This document shows, in pieces, positions 1 through 11,635 of a stretch of DNA of 64,000 nucleotides. The notes under the pieces were generated by a model. It ran no database searches. It worked only from the letters and a program-made list of their open reading frames with translations, and was not told the DNA's origin. Made by a program: the position numbers and the translations under genes. Location of the stretch: contig NC_091127.1 of assembly GCF_040183065.1 (NCBI RefSeq), forward strand, positions 23,740,391 to 23,804,390. The letters are read 5' to 3'. Source of the stretch: Periplaneta americana (lineage: Eukaryota > Arthropoda > Insecta > Blattodea > Blattidae). Numbering within the stretch: position 1 is the first letter of the stretch; the number at the start of each line of letters is the position of its first letter.

Positions 1-980
1 TAACAAAATACACTGGCCAACCTAACAAAATATTCTACTGGATCCTCATATATTTCTCCTGATTTTGTTAGCGCTTTCATCTTTCTTTCCCTGTACAGTT
101 TTCCTAACATTACTGAAGAATGATCTTTCATCATTACTGATATTTTGAGACACACCAAACAACAAAATACACTGGCCAATCTAATAAAATGCTCTACTGG
201 ATCCTCATATATTTCTCTTGATTTCGTTAGTGCTTTCATCTTTCTTTCCCTGTACAGTTTTCCTAAACATGGCTGAAGAATGATCTTTCATCATTACTGA
301 TATTTTGAGACACATGTACAGTTTTCCTAACATTAGTGAAGAATGATCTTTCATCATTACTGATATTTTGAGACACACTGTACAGTTTTCTTAACATTAC
401 TGAAGAATGATCTTCAATCATTACTGATATTTTGAGACAACAAAATACACTGTACAACCTAAAAAAATTCTCTGCTGGATACTCAGATATTTCTCCTGAT
501 TTAATTAGTGCTTTCATCTTTCTTTCCCTGTAGAGTTTTTCTAAACATGGCTGAAGAATGATCTTTCATCATTACTGATATTTTGAGCCACACCAGAGAA
601 CAATAAAATACACTGACCAACCTAAAAAAAAAATATCTACTGGATACTCATATATTTCTGCTGATTTCATTAGTGCTTTCATTTTTCTTTCTCTCTACAG
701 TTTCCCTAAACACAACTGAAGAATGATCTCTCAGTATTACTGATATTTTGAGACATACCAGAGAACAAAATACACCGCCCAACCTAACAAAATACTTTAC
801 TGGGTCCTCATATTTTTCTCCTGCTTTCATTAGTGCTTTCATCTTTCTTCCCCTTATAGTTTTCCTAAACATGACTGAAAAATGATCTTTTATCATTGCT
901 AACATTTTGAGACACACCAGAGAAAAAAATACACTGGCCAACCTAACAAACTACTCTACTGGATCCATATATATTTCTCC
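1..980. repeat. Minisatellite, ~160-bp unit
   Basis: Near-identical units recur with anchors TTTCATCTTTCTTTCC at about 77, 234, 514, 678 and 837, a spacing close to 160 bp. Between about 300 and 430 an inner 62-bp part (ATGATCTTTCATCATTACTG and flanks) is repeated extra times. A single diverged unit lies at 1313-1370. The array runs off the left edge. Confidence 0.85.
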
Positions 981-2441
981 TGGTTTTACTATTATTGCTA
1001 CAAGCTGAGAAAAAGGCCAATATCAGGAATGTCATTTATGAGTGACCTGTAGGTTGAGGTGCGTGGGCAATGAGGAAAGGTAACCTACTCAGCAAAGAGA
1101 TAATACTATTACGCATAAAAAAAATAAAGACTTAGCACTTAACACACTCACAATAAGAGCAGGTTACTGAATGAAAATGCACCAATATGTTTGGGTGATA
1201 TACACATGTCTGTGTACGAAGTCACATCTGTCCGTGCTTCACAATTAAGATAAAAGGAATACCCTCTGCTCTTCATATGTCACATGCCACCTCGTCAGCT
1301 TGTAACTATACCTTCATCTTTCTTTCCATGTACAGCTTTCTTAAACACGACTGAAGAAATGTACTTTCATCATTAGCGACAATTCTGTATATACTGCAGA
1401 ATTCTATGCAATGTCATACAATTTCCTCATAATATTAATTTTCATCTTTCTTCTCCTGCACTCAATTATTTTCGTAGGAAGGGTGGATCCCAGAAATCAT
1501 CTCCAAAACCTGCCACTGCTTTATCAGTGAAGTAAGACTTGTGTCCAAAATACGAAGAGTAATTACAAAATACATGCACCACATCTTTTTTTCTCTCTAA
1601 AGCTTTGCTATTTCTAAAATGTGTAGGCACATCCTTTATAAACATATGGGCAAAGTAATGTTCCATACATAACCCATCTCTCTCCCATGCATACTGGAAT
1701 ACTTTTTATAATAACACAATAAAGAAATAATCCTTAAACTGGTGGGCAATCTATTAGTTTATCAGAAAGGTGATATATAATCTGTGCCAGATCAGAGCAA
1801 GTCATCTCTATCCAATTTTCCAGGACTTTGAAGAACTCTTTCTTGTAGGAATATCAAAATAGCAGAGTCAGATAATTAAATTCAAAACACACTTGTTTAC
1901 GCATAGGCAGTCAGACAAGAAGTATGTTTTAGAATGTTGTAGTGAGGTTTCTTGACTGCACACCAGTTGCAGACTGTTTGCCAGCGATCAGGAATCCATA
2001 CTTACTTTCTTTTTGCTTTATTTTTTATTGTTCAATACTTCTTTCTTTTTACATTAATATGATATTGGTATCCTTTTACTGAATTTCACGTATGTTTGTA
2101 TATAATTCCTGTTTACATCAACCAACAAGATTCATAGCTTGGCACACGCGAAAAAATTGTTTAAAGACAAAAAAAAATGGCTGATCACTAGAAAATAATT
2201 TGAAAAGATACAGAGATTCGAACCTAGGTCCTTGCACATATTAGTCTACACTGTCATTGCCTGGCAACTTGAAGAATAATTCTATTCATTTCCCTCTCCC
2301 TGCATTTTTCAGACATCAATCTCTCTAAGTATTGATAAGGTGCGTGTAAGCATCACAGCAAATACAAGAAGATCATCCTATAGTACTGTGATCATTACCG
2401 ATTCTTCATTTCTGCCGTGACTATCAGCTAGTAAAGTACTA
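981..2441. other. Unassigned intergenic sequence
   Basis: Apart from one degenerate minisatellite unit at 1313-1370 I see no gene, TIR pair or convincing repeat. The short ORF at 1466-1666 has no recognisable protein. Confidence 0.5.
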
Positions 2442-3113
2442 CAGAGCATTCCAGCGATAAGTATTGGTTTATTCTTCGGCTGGGCAGCATGGTGCTTGAG
2501 CGACTGTCATCTACTGGGCCCTTAAACTCACAGCACTTCACCGAATTAAAACTTACATCCATATTTACTAACCATAATATGTTGTATTTAACATTAATTA
2601 TTATATGTTATATTAATTACAGAATTTGACAATAGCTGCTGGAAGTCTTGACCATTTGCGCTACACAGAGTTCACATAGCCATAAAAAGCCATCATTCAC
2701 ATTCTGGGTATTTTCAACAGGATAATGCAACTGCTCATACTGCCAATGCGTCTATGACAGAATTCAGCCGTATCTTTGGGTGGAGAATTATCAATAGAGG
2801 GTAATGGCCAGCTCGTATCCCAGATATAATACCGTTAGATTTTTATTTATGGGGAACACTAAAAACAAAGTGTATGCAAATAATCTTCACACAATTGACA
2901 ACTGAAAGATAACATTTGTGACGCAATAAGACAAATCAGTGCAGTGGAGCTTATGAACATGAACGATGGTTTTTTATAGCGATGTGAATTCTGTATAGCG
3001 CAAAATGTTCAACACTTCTCACGAAAATGAGCGTTTGCTCATATGGGAGTAAATTCTTTAATTTCTGTTTTACGTATATAATAGTTTTTTAATGTATATA
3101 AATAAATAAAATA

Positions 3114-4212
3114 CAGTAGAACCCCGATTATCCGTCACCCTATTAACCGATTGGCGGATTATCCGACTGTCTGTTTCTTGCGCTTCTTTTTCTTCAGAAA
3201 TAAATAACTTATATGAAGTGCTGTTTTGTGCAAGTAGATTCTACATGTTTTTGCTAGAGAGTCTTATTACAAGCCTTTATCGTTACACAACATTGTCTAC
3301 CGGTCAAATTGCCATTCTATAAATATAACTTGTATATAAAATGTCTTCCACAGATGATAACAAAAAACGTGTTGTGCTACATATCGAAAAAAATGGAAAT
3401 AATTGAATGGTTTGAGAAAGAGAAACTGTGGCTCATCTGGCATCACAATACAAGATTGGAGTTACAACTGTGCGATTTAATAAAAAAAAACAAGGAAAAA
3501 AGTGTAAAATATTACTGTATTTGCTCGCGTAATTTGCGCCCTCGCGTATTTTGCGCATGCTAATTTTTAAGGGATTATTTTGAACTTTATTTTTGCTCCG
3601 TGTATTTTGCACACACATTTTTCTCAGCGTAGTAGGGATTACGTACATATTTTTTTTCAGTGCAGTAGGGATTTTCCTTCCCTACAGTCCATCGTAGGTC
3701 ATTCACCAGCAACTGAAGTACCTGCTTCAGAAAGAAACACCAAAGTCCCGCTACTTTAACAATGCTTGTCCTTGGTAGAGACAAGTTACCGGTATAGAAA
3801 ATTAGCCCTACCGTAAATACTTACCTATACATATACTAATTGAGATAAACTCAGAACAGGACCTTTTATTTGAAAAATCCGTATATTTTACGCACCCCAA
3901 TTTTTCAGTGGCCAAAGTTAATTAATAAGTGCGCAAATTACGCGAGCAAATACAGTATGTAAATCTACAACATGAGACCTCCTTTATTCCTATCTTTCTT
4001 GAGACAGTCATTACAAAGGGCTTCCTTGCCTCTTAAAAACCTGTCGTTGACAACCAGACTTAAATTAGTGAATTTCTGATCCACTACATAGAGAGTTAAA
4101 TACAAGACCACGGAGGAAATTACAAAATCTTTCATTGTACAGATTATCCGATTTTTTCGATCAACCGTTCAGTCCATCTCCTTCATTACCACGGATAATA
4201 GAGGTTCTACTG
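3114..4212 (+). mobile_element. Tigger/pogo-like DNA transposon, internally deleted
   Basis: The termini are CAGTAGAACCCCGATTATCC and its inverted counterpart ending at 4212, flanked by TA (3112-3113, 4213-4214). At 3340-3500 the plus strand encodes a CENP-B-type helix-turn-helix start: SSTDDNKKRVVLHIEKKMEI, then after a frameshift VAHLASQYKIGVTTVRF. The rest of the transposase is lost. Confidence 0.8.
3515..3955. mobile_element. 441-bp MITE with 25-bp perfect TIRs, innermost of the nest
   Basis: The ends CTGTATTTGCTCGCGTAATT and inverse match perfectly, extended by the flanking TA at 3513-3514 and 3956-3957. There is no coding content. It sits inside the Tigger-like element. Confidence 0.8.
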
Positions 4213-4789
4213 TAATAATAAAAAACTTCCAGCAGCTACTGTCATGAGAGTGAGTACAAAATTCTGTAATTAATATAATATATAATAATTAATGTTAAAT
4301 ACAACATATTATCGTTAGTAAGTATGCATGTAAGTTTTAATTTGGTGAAGCGCTGTGAGTTTAAGGGTCTGGTTAACAGCGGTCGCTCAAGCACCGTGCT
4401 GTCCAGCAGCTGAAGAATAAACCGGTACTTATCGCTGGAATGCTCTATATAACACTAGAAGTGAAGGCGTCTAGTCAAATGTGAATGTTTTCTCTTAGCA
4501 GGATTAACAAACTGGAAGTGAACTGTCAGTACAATATGCCCACAATCTCAATATTGCCATTGAAGATTTAATTCTACATTTGGATTAAGCAGAAAAACAA
4601 TATATATCCATTGAGAATGTACTTATACATTATGAAATAATGAAGATATATAATAAAAAATAACTGAAACATATACGATGTTTCACATTTGAAATGGCTC
4701 CCAGATCGTAATTTTCAAATGTATGTGCACAGAATTAGCTTTTATAACATATGAATAAATCTATAGAACATGTAAAATTAAACATGTCT

Positions 4790-4800
<11 letters not shown>

Positions 4801-4842
<42 letters not shown>
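4801..4842. repeat. (TA)n microsatellite
   Basis: About 20 TA units. The surrounding 4448-6255 holds the presumed Gyf 3' UTR or flank and no other recognisable feature. Confidence 0.9.
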
Positions 4843-4845
<3 letters not shown>

Positions 4846-6255
4846 GACATAAAAATTACGCCAAACTATCTTTGCTGCAAACTGTTGAATTGATTTAGTT
4901 GATAGTCACAGATGTTTTACTTACTGGTGCATTGGGAAGTAGCTAAAAAGGTCAGACATCAATAGTCAAGTTATTTTTTCTTTTCATTTTTTTTTTTTTT
5001 TAAGGATAACTCATAACAACCAAGAATCATGATCTGAAAATATTTACAGGCCCCCCACCATCTCCGACGGAGGAAAAGTAAACAACAATAACAAAACTCC
5101 TGCATCATCATCCTCCTAGTTATTATTACAACGCTGCAATATCATACAACTATGTACAAGGTACAAAAGTAATGTTTTATGTTAAATTATTTCCAAATGT
5201 ACTGTATAACCGTAGTCTGCTAAACCTATAAAAGGCTCTCTCTTAGTAAGGCTTGCTATGTTTAAATAACACTTCTTTAAATCAATTACATATCTGCTGT
5301 GTTCAGTATTTCAGCAAAACGGCACAAAGATCAGAGCAAGTAATGAAACACTAAGTAGAAATGCACAGAAGAGCACCGTCTGCTTGTGCTACCTCGATAT
5401 CTCGCACAACAGCCATGCTTACACAATGCCACTTCATTTTAATACAATTCAGTTTTCATTTTGTAGTCACATCATGTGTCAGTGTAATAACTTACTATTC
5501 TATAGCTTATGTGCAAAGAGTACCAAAAAAAATAAATAAACCATAGAGTTAACTTTGAATTCTTCCACACAATTCCAGAGCAAATCTTGTTACATAAAGT
5601 ACGACAATGCAAACCACATATTTGTACCAATCAATTGAATAAAGAGTTCACTCAAATCATTTCCAACAGTAACAAGTGACACTGTATAAACATGGCATGG
5701 TAACAATACTACCATTAAAAATATTACTTCTTTTTTTTTTTTTATGGAGGTCAAACTGCTAAAAATTTCAGGAATGCTAAAACGGATGGAAAGGGAAATA
5801 TTTTTCAATTTACAGTATGTTTGTTTATATGTTACAACTTGTTAATTTGATTATCTGAGAAAAATCAAAAGAACGTTCTGCCTCACTATCTCTCCTGTCA
5901 TAACGAAACAGATTTTGAGTTCTGTTTCCACGACAATAATCACTATCAAGTTTTCTGCAGGCAGGATGAAATGTGTTACACTAGTTCACTTATGGGTGCA
6001 ACGTTCTCTAAGGCCGCATTCAATGTGTGAAGATATGAACAAAAAGAAACATATAAGCCAGAAATACTGCACACAAAATAATTACAAAATATCTCTTTTT
6101 AAAACGTGGCTGAAGGTTGCTTTCTCTTGCTCTCGCAGTATCACACACGACCCTCTCATTGTACTCACAGATTCATACTACAAGGAGTCTCTGTTGTGTG
6201 AATGACAGCTCCCCCTGTGTACTGGACCTCCTTGACGATCGTACTGGTGTGCCAC

Positions 6256-6381
6256 TCACATTCCCTCGCCATAGTCGCGATCCCCTACGTTGATTCGGTC
6301 CTGTGCTGCGGTCACATTGAAGCCCAGGATGCGGTTATCGACTCGAAACATCTTACTCTTCTTTGCCTTCTTGCCTTTGCC
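6256..6381 (-). CDS. Gyf: Gyf terminal exon w18 with stop codon
   Basis: 126 nt ending in TGA at 6258-6256. It encodes [20 protein letters not shown], then [21 protein letters not shown], aligning with the basic patch and LGFSV-type ending of vertebrate GIGYF. The acceptor is AATTTCCAG. The 3' UTR presumably continues below 6255. An ATTAAA on the minus strand at 5443-5438 is a weak candidate polyadenylation signal. Confidence 0.95.
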   Translation of the reverse strand, partial: GKGKKAKKSKMFRVDNRILGFNVTAAQDRINVGDRDYGEGM

Positions 6382-9300
6382 CTGGAAATTACAGGAAGTA
6401 AAAAGTGACATGAGTGAAGCAGTTACAAATTTATCATGACTTTTCCTACATCGTTCTGGAGAGATTGAAGCCATTTTCCTTCTCTCCAAAACATATTCTT
6501 TTGGAATATGCATTATATGTCTTTCTCGTGTTAAATTCTATCGTACCTGGTTAACATGTTTTGGTCTGTTGTGGGCCTTCTTCAGAACTGGCTGTTGCTG
6601 GTCTTGGCGCCTTTTGTTTTTTTTCCTGTGGGGGTGTGTTTGTGTAGTGTAATGTAGAGTCAAAGAGTGTGTGTGTTCTGAAATTGGGTTGTGTGTTGAG
6701 AATTTCATTTGGATGTGTTTTTGTGTGTCTGTATATTTCGTATTGTTCTAGAGTGTTTAGTTTCTGGCTTTTCGATTGGATGTGTAGAATTTCCATGTCT
6801 GTGTTGTTGTCTCTGTAGGTGTGGTTAGCATTTGTGACGTGTTCTGCATATGTGGATGTGTTTTGTAATTTTGTTATGGCTGTGATGTGTTCTTTGTAAC
6901 GTGTTTGAAATGATCTCCCTTTTTGTCCTATGTAGAAGTTGTTGCAGGTGTTACATTTCAGTATGAACCACACCTACAGAGACATCAACACAGACATGGA
7001 AATTCTACACATCTAACCAAAAAGCTAGAAACTAAACACACTAGAACAATATGAAATATATAGACACACAAAAACATATCCAAATGAAATTCTCAATACA
7101 CAACTCAATTTCAGAACACACTCTCTCTTTGACTCCACATTACACTACACAAACACACTCCCACAGGAAACAAAACAAAAGGCGCCAAGACCAGCAACAG
7201 CCAGTTCTGAAGAAGACCCATAACAGGCCGAAACATGTTAACCAGGTACGATAGAATTTAACACGAGAAAGACATATAATACATATTCCGAAGTTAAAAG
7301 TTGTGTAATCAAGATGTATATTCTTTTGGTTATACTACTGCAAAAATATTGTCATATTATCAGATTCTAAAGCTGCAATTCAGGCAATAGCATCCACCAC
7401 TTACCCCAAAATGAAGAAAAGCAAAGAAATACATTCTATGACTGAACAAATTTAAGAACTTCGGAAAAATTAGTTACGCAATGGATTCCAGCACATTGTA
7501 ATATAGAAGAAAATGAAAAAGCTGATATGTTAACTAAAAAAGCTCCAAAATGAAACAAAAAACAACTGCATTCCCTTATGAATTAATAAAACGAATAATA
7601 AAGAAGAAAATGAACGAAAATTATAATAGGTTGATGAATGAAAATTGTAAACTTAAGGAACTTTTGGAGAACTCTAATCAAATTCCTGAATTTCCTCGTA
7701 AAACCGCTGTTGCCATGTTTCAGTTCTTTTACTGGAAAAGCTTCACTGTTAACTCTTCAGCATTAGATACATATACATACAACTTTCTGGAATGCAAGCA
7801 AGGAAAGAAAAAGAAAAGATATGGACCAGGGAAGGGGAGAACACAACTTCGTATTTTATGAGCTTGAGTGCTTCAAAAGAAAAACAGAATGTGTTTTCCC
7901 TCTTACCCTTGTCACCACAGAATTCTCTTGATCGTAGATCAATGGTACTCAACCTCTGAGAGACCGCGGCCCGGTAAATTCTTTTCCATAAGATGAGGGT
8001 CCGGTCCCAACATATTTACTTGGATTTACGAGGTTTTCATGAGTGATATGCTTTTCCCTTTTTGTGAGAGAGGGGGACAGGGGGAGTGGAGAGAAGAGAG
8101 AGAAGGAGGGAGAGAAAGAGAGAGAGGGTATAGGGGAGAGAGGAAGGGTGGGGGAGAGCAAGGAGAGGGATGGGGAGGGGGAGGGGATGGGGACGGGGAG
8201 GGAGGGGGGAGAGAGAGAGAGAGAGGGAGAGGAATGTGTGTGCGTGCATGTGCATATTCGTACGATGGCAGTACCTTGACTTCCTGGAAGTCTGTATTAA
8301 GGGGGTTGACAGCAGGTGCAGGTATGCACATGTCGTCCTCTAGAGGCACTGCCCGCTGTGCACTCTTCCACTTAGATCGCCTCTCCAAGAATTGCCTTGC
8401 GAATTCCTGAGCTTCCTTTCCCTCCCCAAGATACAGCCGCACATAGTCCTTCACCTCATATGGCGATTCGATATCACGCAGGAAGCCTACAAACGTGGGT
8501 ACTGAAACACACAAGTCAAGTCAAGTCAAGTCATAGAGCCTGTTAAATATACTGTATTAAGAACAAACCACTCAGTTCACTCAACCAATTTAATCAAAAG
8601 TGGAAACAAAACTGATTTCATTAAATGACTAAACATCTAACAGTTCATTTAATCATTCACCTAATCATCAGCCAAGTGACTCAGATTAAATCTCAATCCA
8701 TTGAAATGAATATACACAAATACAGTGGTGACTAAAAGTTTAGAACATCTACCTAAAAATGCGTCTGGAAAATTTTAGGAACATACTGTATACTCAAATT
8801 GCACTCAAGAGACTGTAAAGAGTATATTTTTATGCACAAATGAAGGTTGGATTAAAGGTCGTGTGTATGAAATTCAAACTTCGATTAATTTTCTCACATT
8901 CTTTTATTAAATTAAACATTTTTAATTCTAGCAAATGATTAAAATTTTAATTAGGAACAGCAATAAATTTTGCAGTAATGTACTGAATCAGATGATGGCA
9001 TCACCCTAAAGAGAATTGTGACTGATTATTTTTCCCTTGTACTCTTCATTTGTATCTCTAATTCCTTCTCTTCATTTACCTCCCCTGATACCCATAATGT
9101 ATCCACTCCTAGACTAAGGAAAAAAGCTGGAAAGTGGACTCGTCATTCATAAGCACAAGGTTCAAGTTAGATGATTCTCGACATCAGTCCTGAAGTAGTG
9201 AGACATCTGGACACAGTTTTTCTGCTTACTATCACGTCAAGTGCACTACAGTAGAATTTCTCATATCCGACAAAGCCAGTGGCGGATAACTGGAAAATAT

Positions 9301-11576
9301 GTTTATAGGTTATGTAAAGACATACTGTACTGCACAAACATTTTTTCCATGTTGAAATTTAGTAATTTTCATATAAATATTTAAAAATAAAGTTTTAAAA
9401 TACGTACAATGTTTATTATTGTAATACATAATAGCATAAAAAATACTAAAAGTTTTTGTAACCTTATGACAATTTTAAATGGCAGCCATGTAATGTGAAG
9501 AGCTTGATGATTTGAACCTCTTTAACATATCTCTAATGTCTGCTTGTTTATAGCCTATATATTATCACTCGAATGAAACTTTTATGTGCTGTAGGAACAG
9601 AGAATTTCACACTTTCCTATTTAGACTCATTCAACACCCTTCGAAAAGGCCAAGTTCAAGTGGTAAATTTAAAGATATCGTCTCTGCGCATTGTTTGCAA
9701 GGCCCAACTAACAGCTTACTGACGCTACCAGATCTACTCCAGGGACATAATGGGTTTTTCAGTCTATTTCACGCATGAAAAATGTAAAGAATAAGCAAAA
9801 TATGCGGCATGTGCAATCCATGAAAACAACTCACATCTTCGTCCGACTTTTCTTTCGCATGAACGACTATTATCTTTTTTTGGCCTAGCCAAAAGTGCCG
9901 TTGTTTTGGTATTGCTGGTTATTTGGGTGCCGGGTACGAGGGATTTTACTTACTAATATTTCCTCTAACCTTCGAACCTATTAACATTCAAATAGATTTA
10001 GAAGAATCAGTTACAAAATCTGAAACTTCCAAACCTGTACTAAAAGCATTAGCATTAATAGATAGAACAATAGATACCCACCAGAAGAATGGTTACATAT
10101 CTACACAGATGGGTCTGCTATCGATAACAACTCAGGATCAGGAATTACGTGTGCGTTATTCTCATTTTATCAACCAGCAGGACATCATACAACAAATTTT
10201 GATGCGGAAATAATGGCTATTCATATCTCACTCCAACACCTACTGTACAGAATAGATGAATTTCAAAATGCTGTCATTCTCTCTGATTCTAAAGCAGCAT
10301 TATATGCAATAAATTCATATAAAATGTCAATCCAAATTAAAGAATGTCACAAAATGATCCAACAAACTTCAAAAACTACAGAAAAGAATTCAACTGCAAT
10401 GGATACCTGCACATTGCGGAATTGCTGGAAATGAAACTGCTGACTTTCTTGCCAAAAAAAAAAAGATTCCAATTTAATTCAGAATACAAATACAAGCCTA
10501 CCTTTTACATCCATCAAAAGACTAATTAAAAATATATATAAAATCAAGCAAAACCAAGCACTATGTACCAAAGGCAAAGATAAAAAACAGAGCATTTTAA
10601 TAATAAATAAAAAAAAAAAAAAAAAAAAAAAAACAAATTATTCCAGAAATCCCACGTAAATCTGCAGTAGCAAAATTCAGACTGCTTACAGAACACGATT
10701 ATTTGGCCAAACACTTGAATAAAATAGGAATTTACACAAAACCAAACTGCCCTCTATGCAACGAAGAAGAAGAAATGACTGAAGATAATCTACAAACCTG
10801 TGAAGTTCTACCTGATGGATCTACCACAGAGAAATATTGGAGAGCAAGAACGCTAATGGCTTCGTTGCCAAAACCCGGCATTAGATAACAACAACAACAA
10901 CACATTTCCTGCATTTAGTCTTCAGTTCTGTTCAGCAGTTTTCACAAAAGGAATAAATAACTCGAACAAATTAGGTGACAAGCATACTCACTGTCCACAG
11001 AAGACTGGAGCCCGCTCAGGGCCTTGTTGCACCACTGTGTGAACTCATCACCACGAGGCACATTCTGCTCGAACAGTTTCATCACTAGGGCCTCCTCTTT
11101 CTTGCTGCGAGTCTTACTGCTCCCAGTTTTCCCTGAAGAGTTGTTTCCAGCTGAAGTGCTCGCTGTCCCAGGCTTGGCTTTCCCAGTTGCCTTCCCAGCA
11201 GGTTTCACTGTACTAGGCACCACTTCGTCCCAGAAGCCAACTACACCTTTGTACACAATTTATCACATTTCATTATATAGCTACACCAACGACTTTTCAT
11301 GCTGGAGATCTGGATTGAAAATTCTGACAAATCCAAGTGGTATTTTGGTGAAATGAAGTGCTGGAGCAGGTTTCTAGGGTACTTCCCATTTTTCCATAAC
11401 ACTCGTTCACTATTTTATCAACTATTAACCCTATTTTATCAACTATTAACCCTATTTTATCAACTATTAACATCAATATAATGAAAAAGATTACTAAAAT
11501 ATACATGCATATGATAGAACTTGCTTAAGAAATTCTGCTGATGGGAGGGGGACGACGATGAAGGGACATCAATAAC

Positions 11577-11635
<59 letters not shown>

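Larger units (their letters stand above)
2442..4447 (+). mobile_element. Mariner-like element with ~205-220 bp inverted termini (outer shell of a nest)
   Basis: 2442-2647 is repeated in inverted orientation at 4225-4447 (both start C/TAGAGCATTCCAGCGATAAG) and the whole is flanked by TA at 2440-2441 and 4448-4449. Inside, 2690-3000 on the plus strand translates to the C-terminal part of a mariner-type transposase: FQQDNATAHTANASMTEF, then PLDFYLWGTLK. The second and third catalytic Asp motifs are visible. A stop precedes WPARIPD and the N-terminal half is missing, so it is dead. Confidence 0.75.

Noticed and set aside
263-941. Minus-strand ORFs in the first kilobase
   Set aside because: They are repeated peptide shadows of the minisatellite units.
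2200-2240. tRNA-like B box (GATTCGAACCTAGG)
   Set aside because: No A box or tail at the right distance and no duplication; at most a degenerate SINE piece.
8026-8514. 162-codon Pro/Ser-rich minus-strand ORF
   Set aside because: The first 76 codons are Gyf w17; the rest is read-through past the donor into a purine-rich simple repeat.
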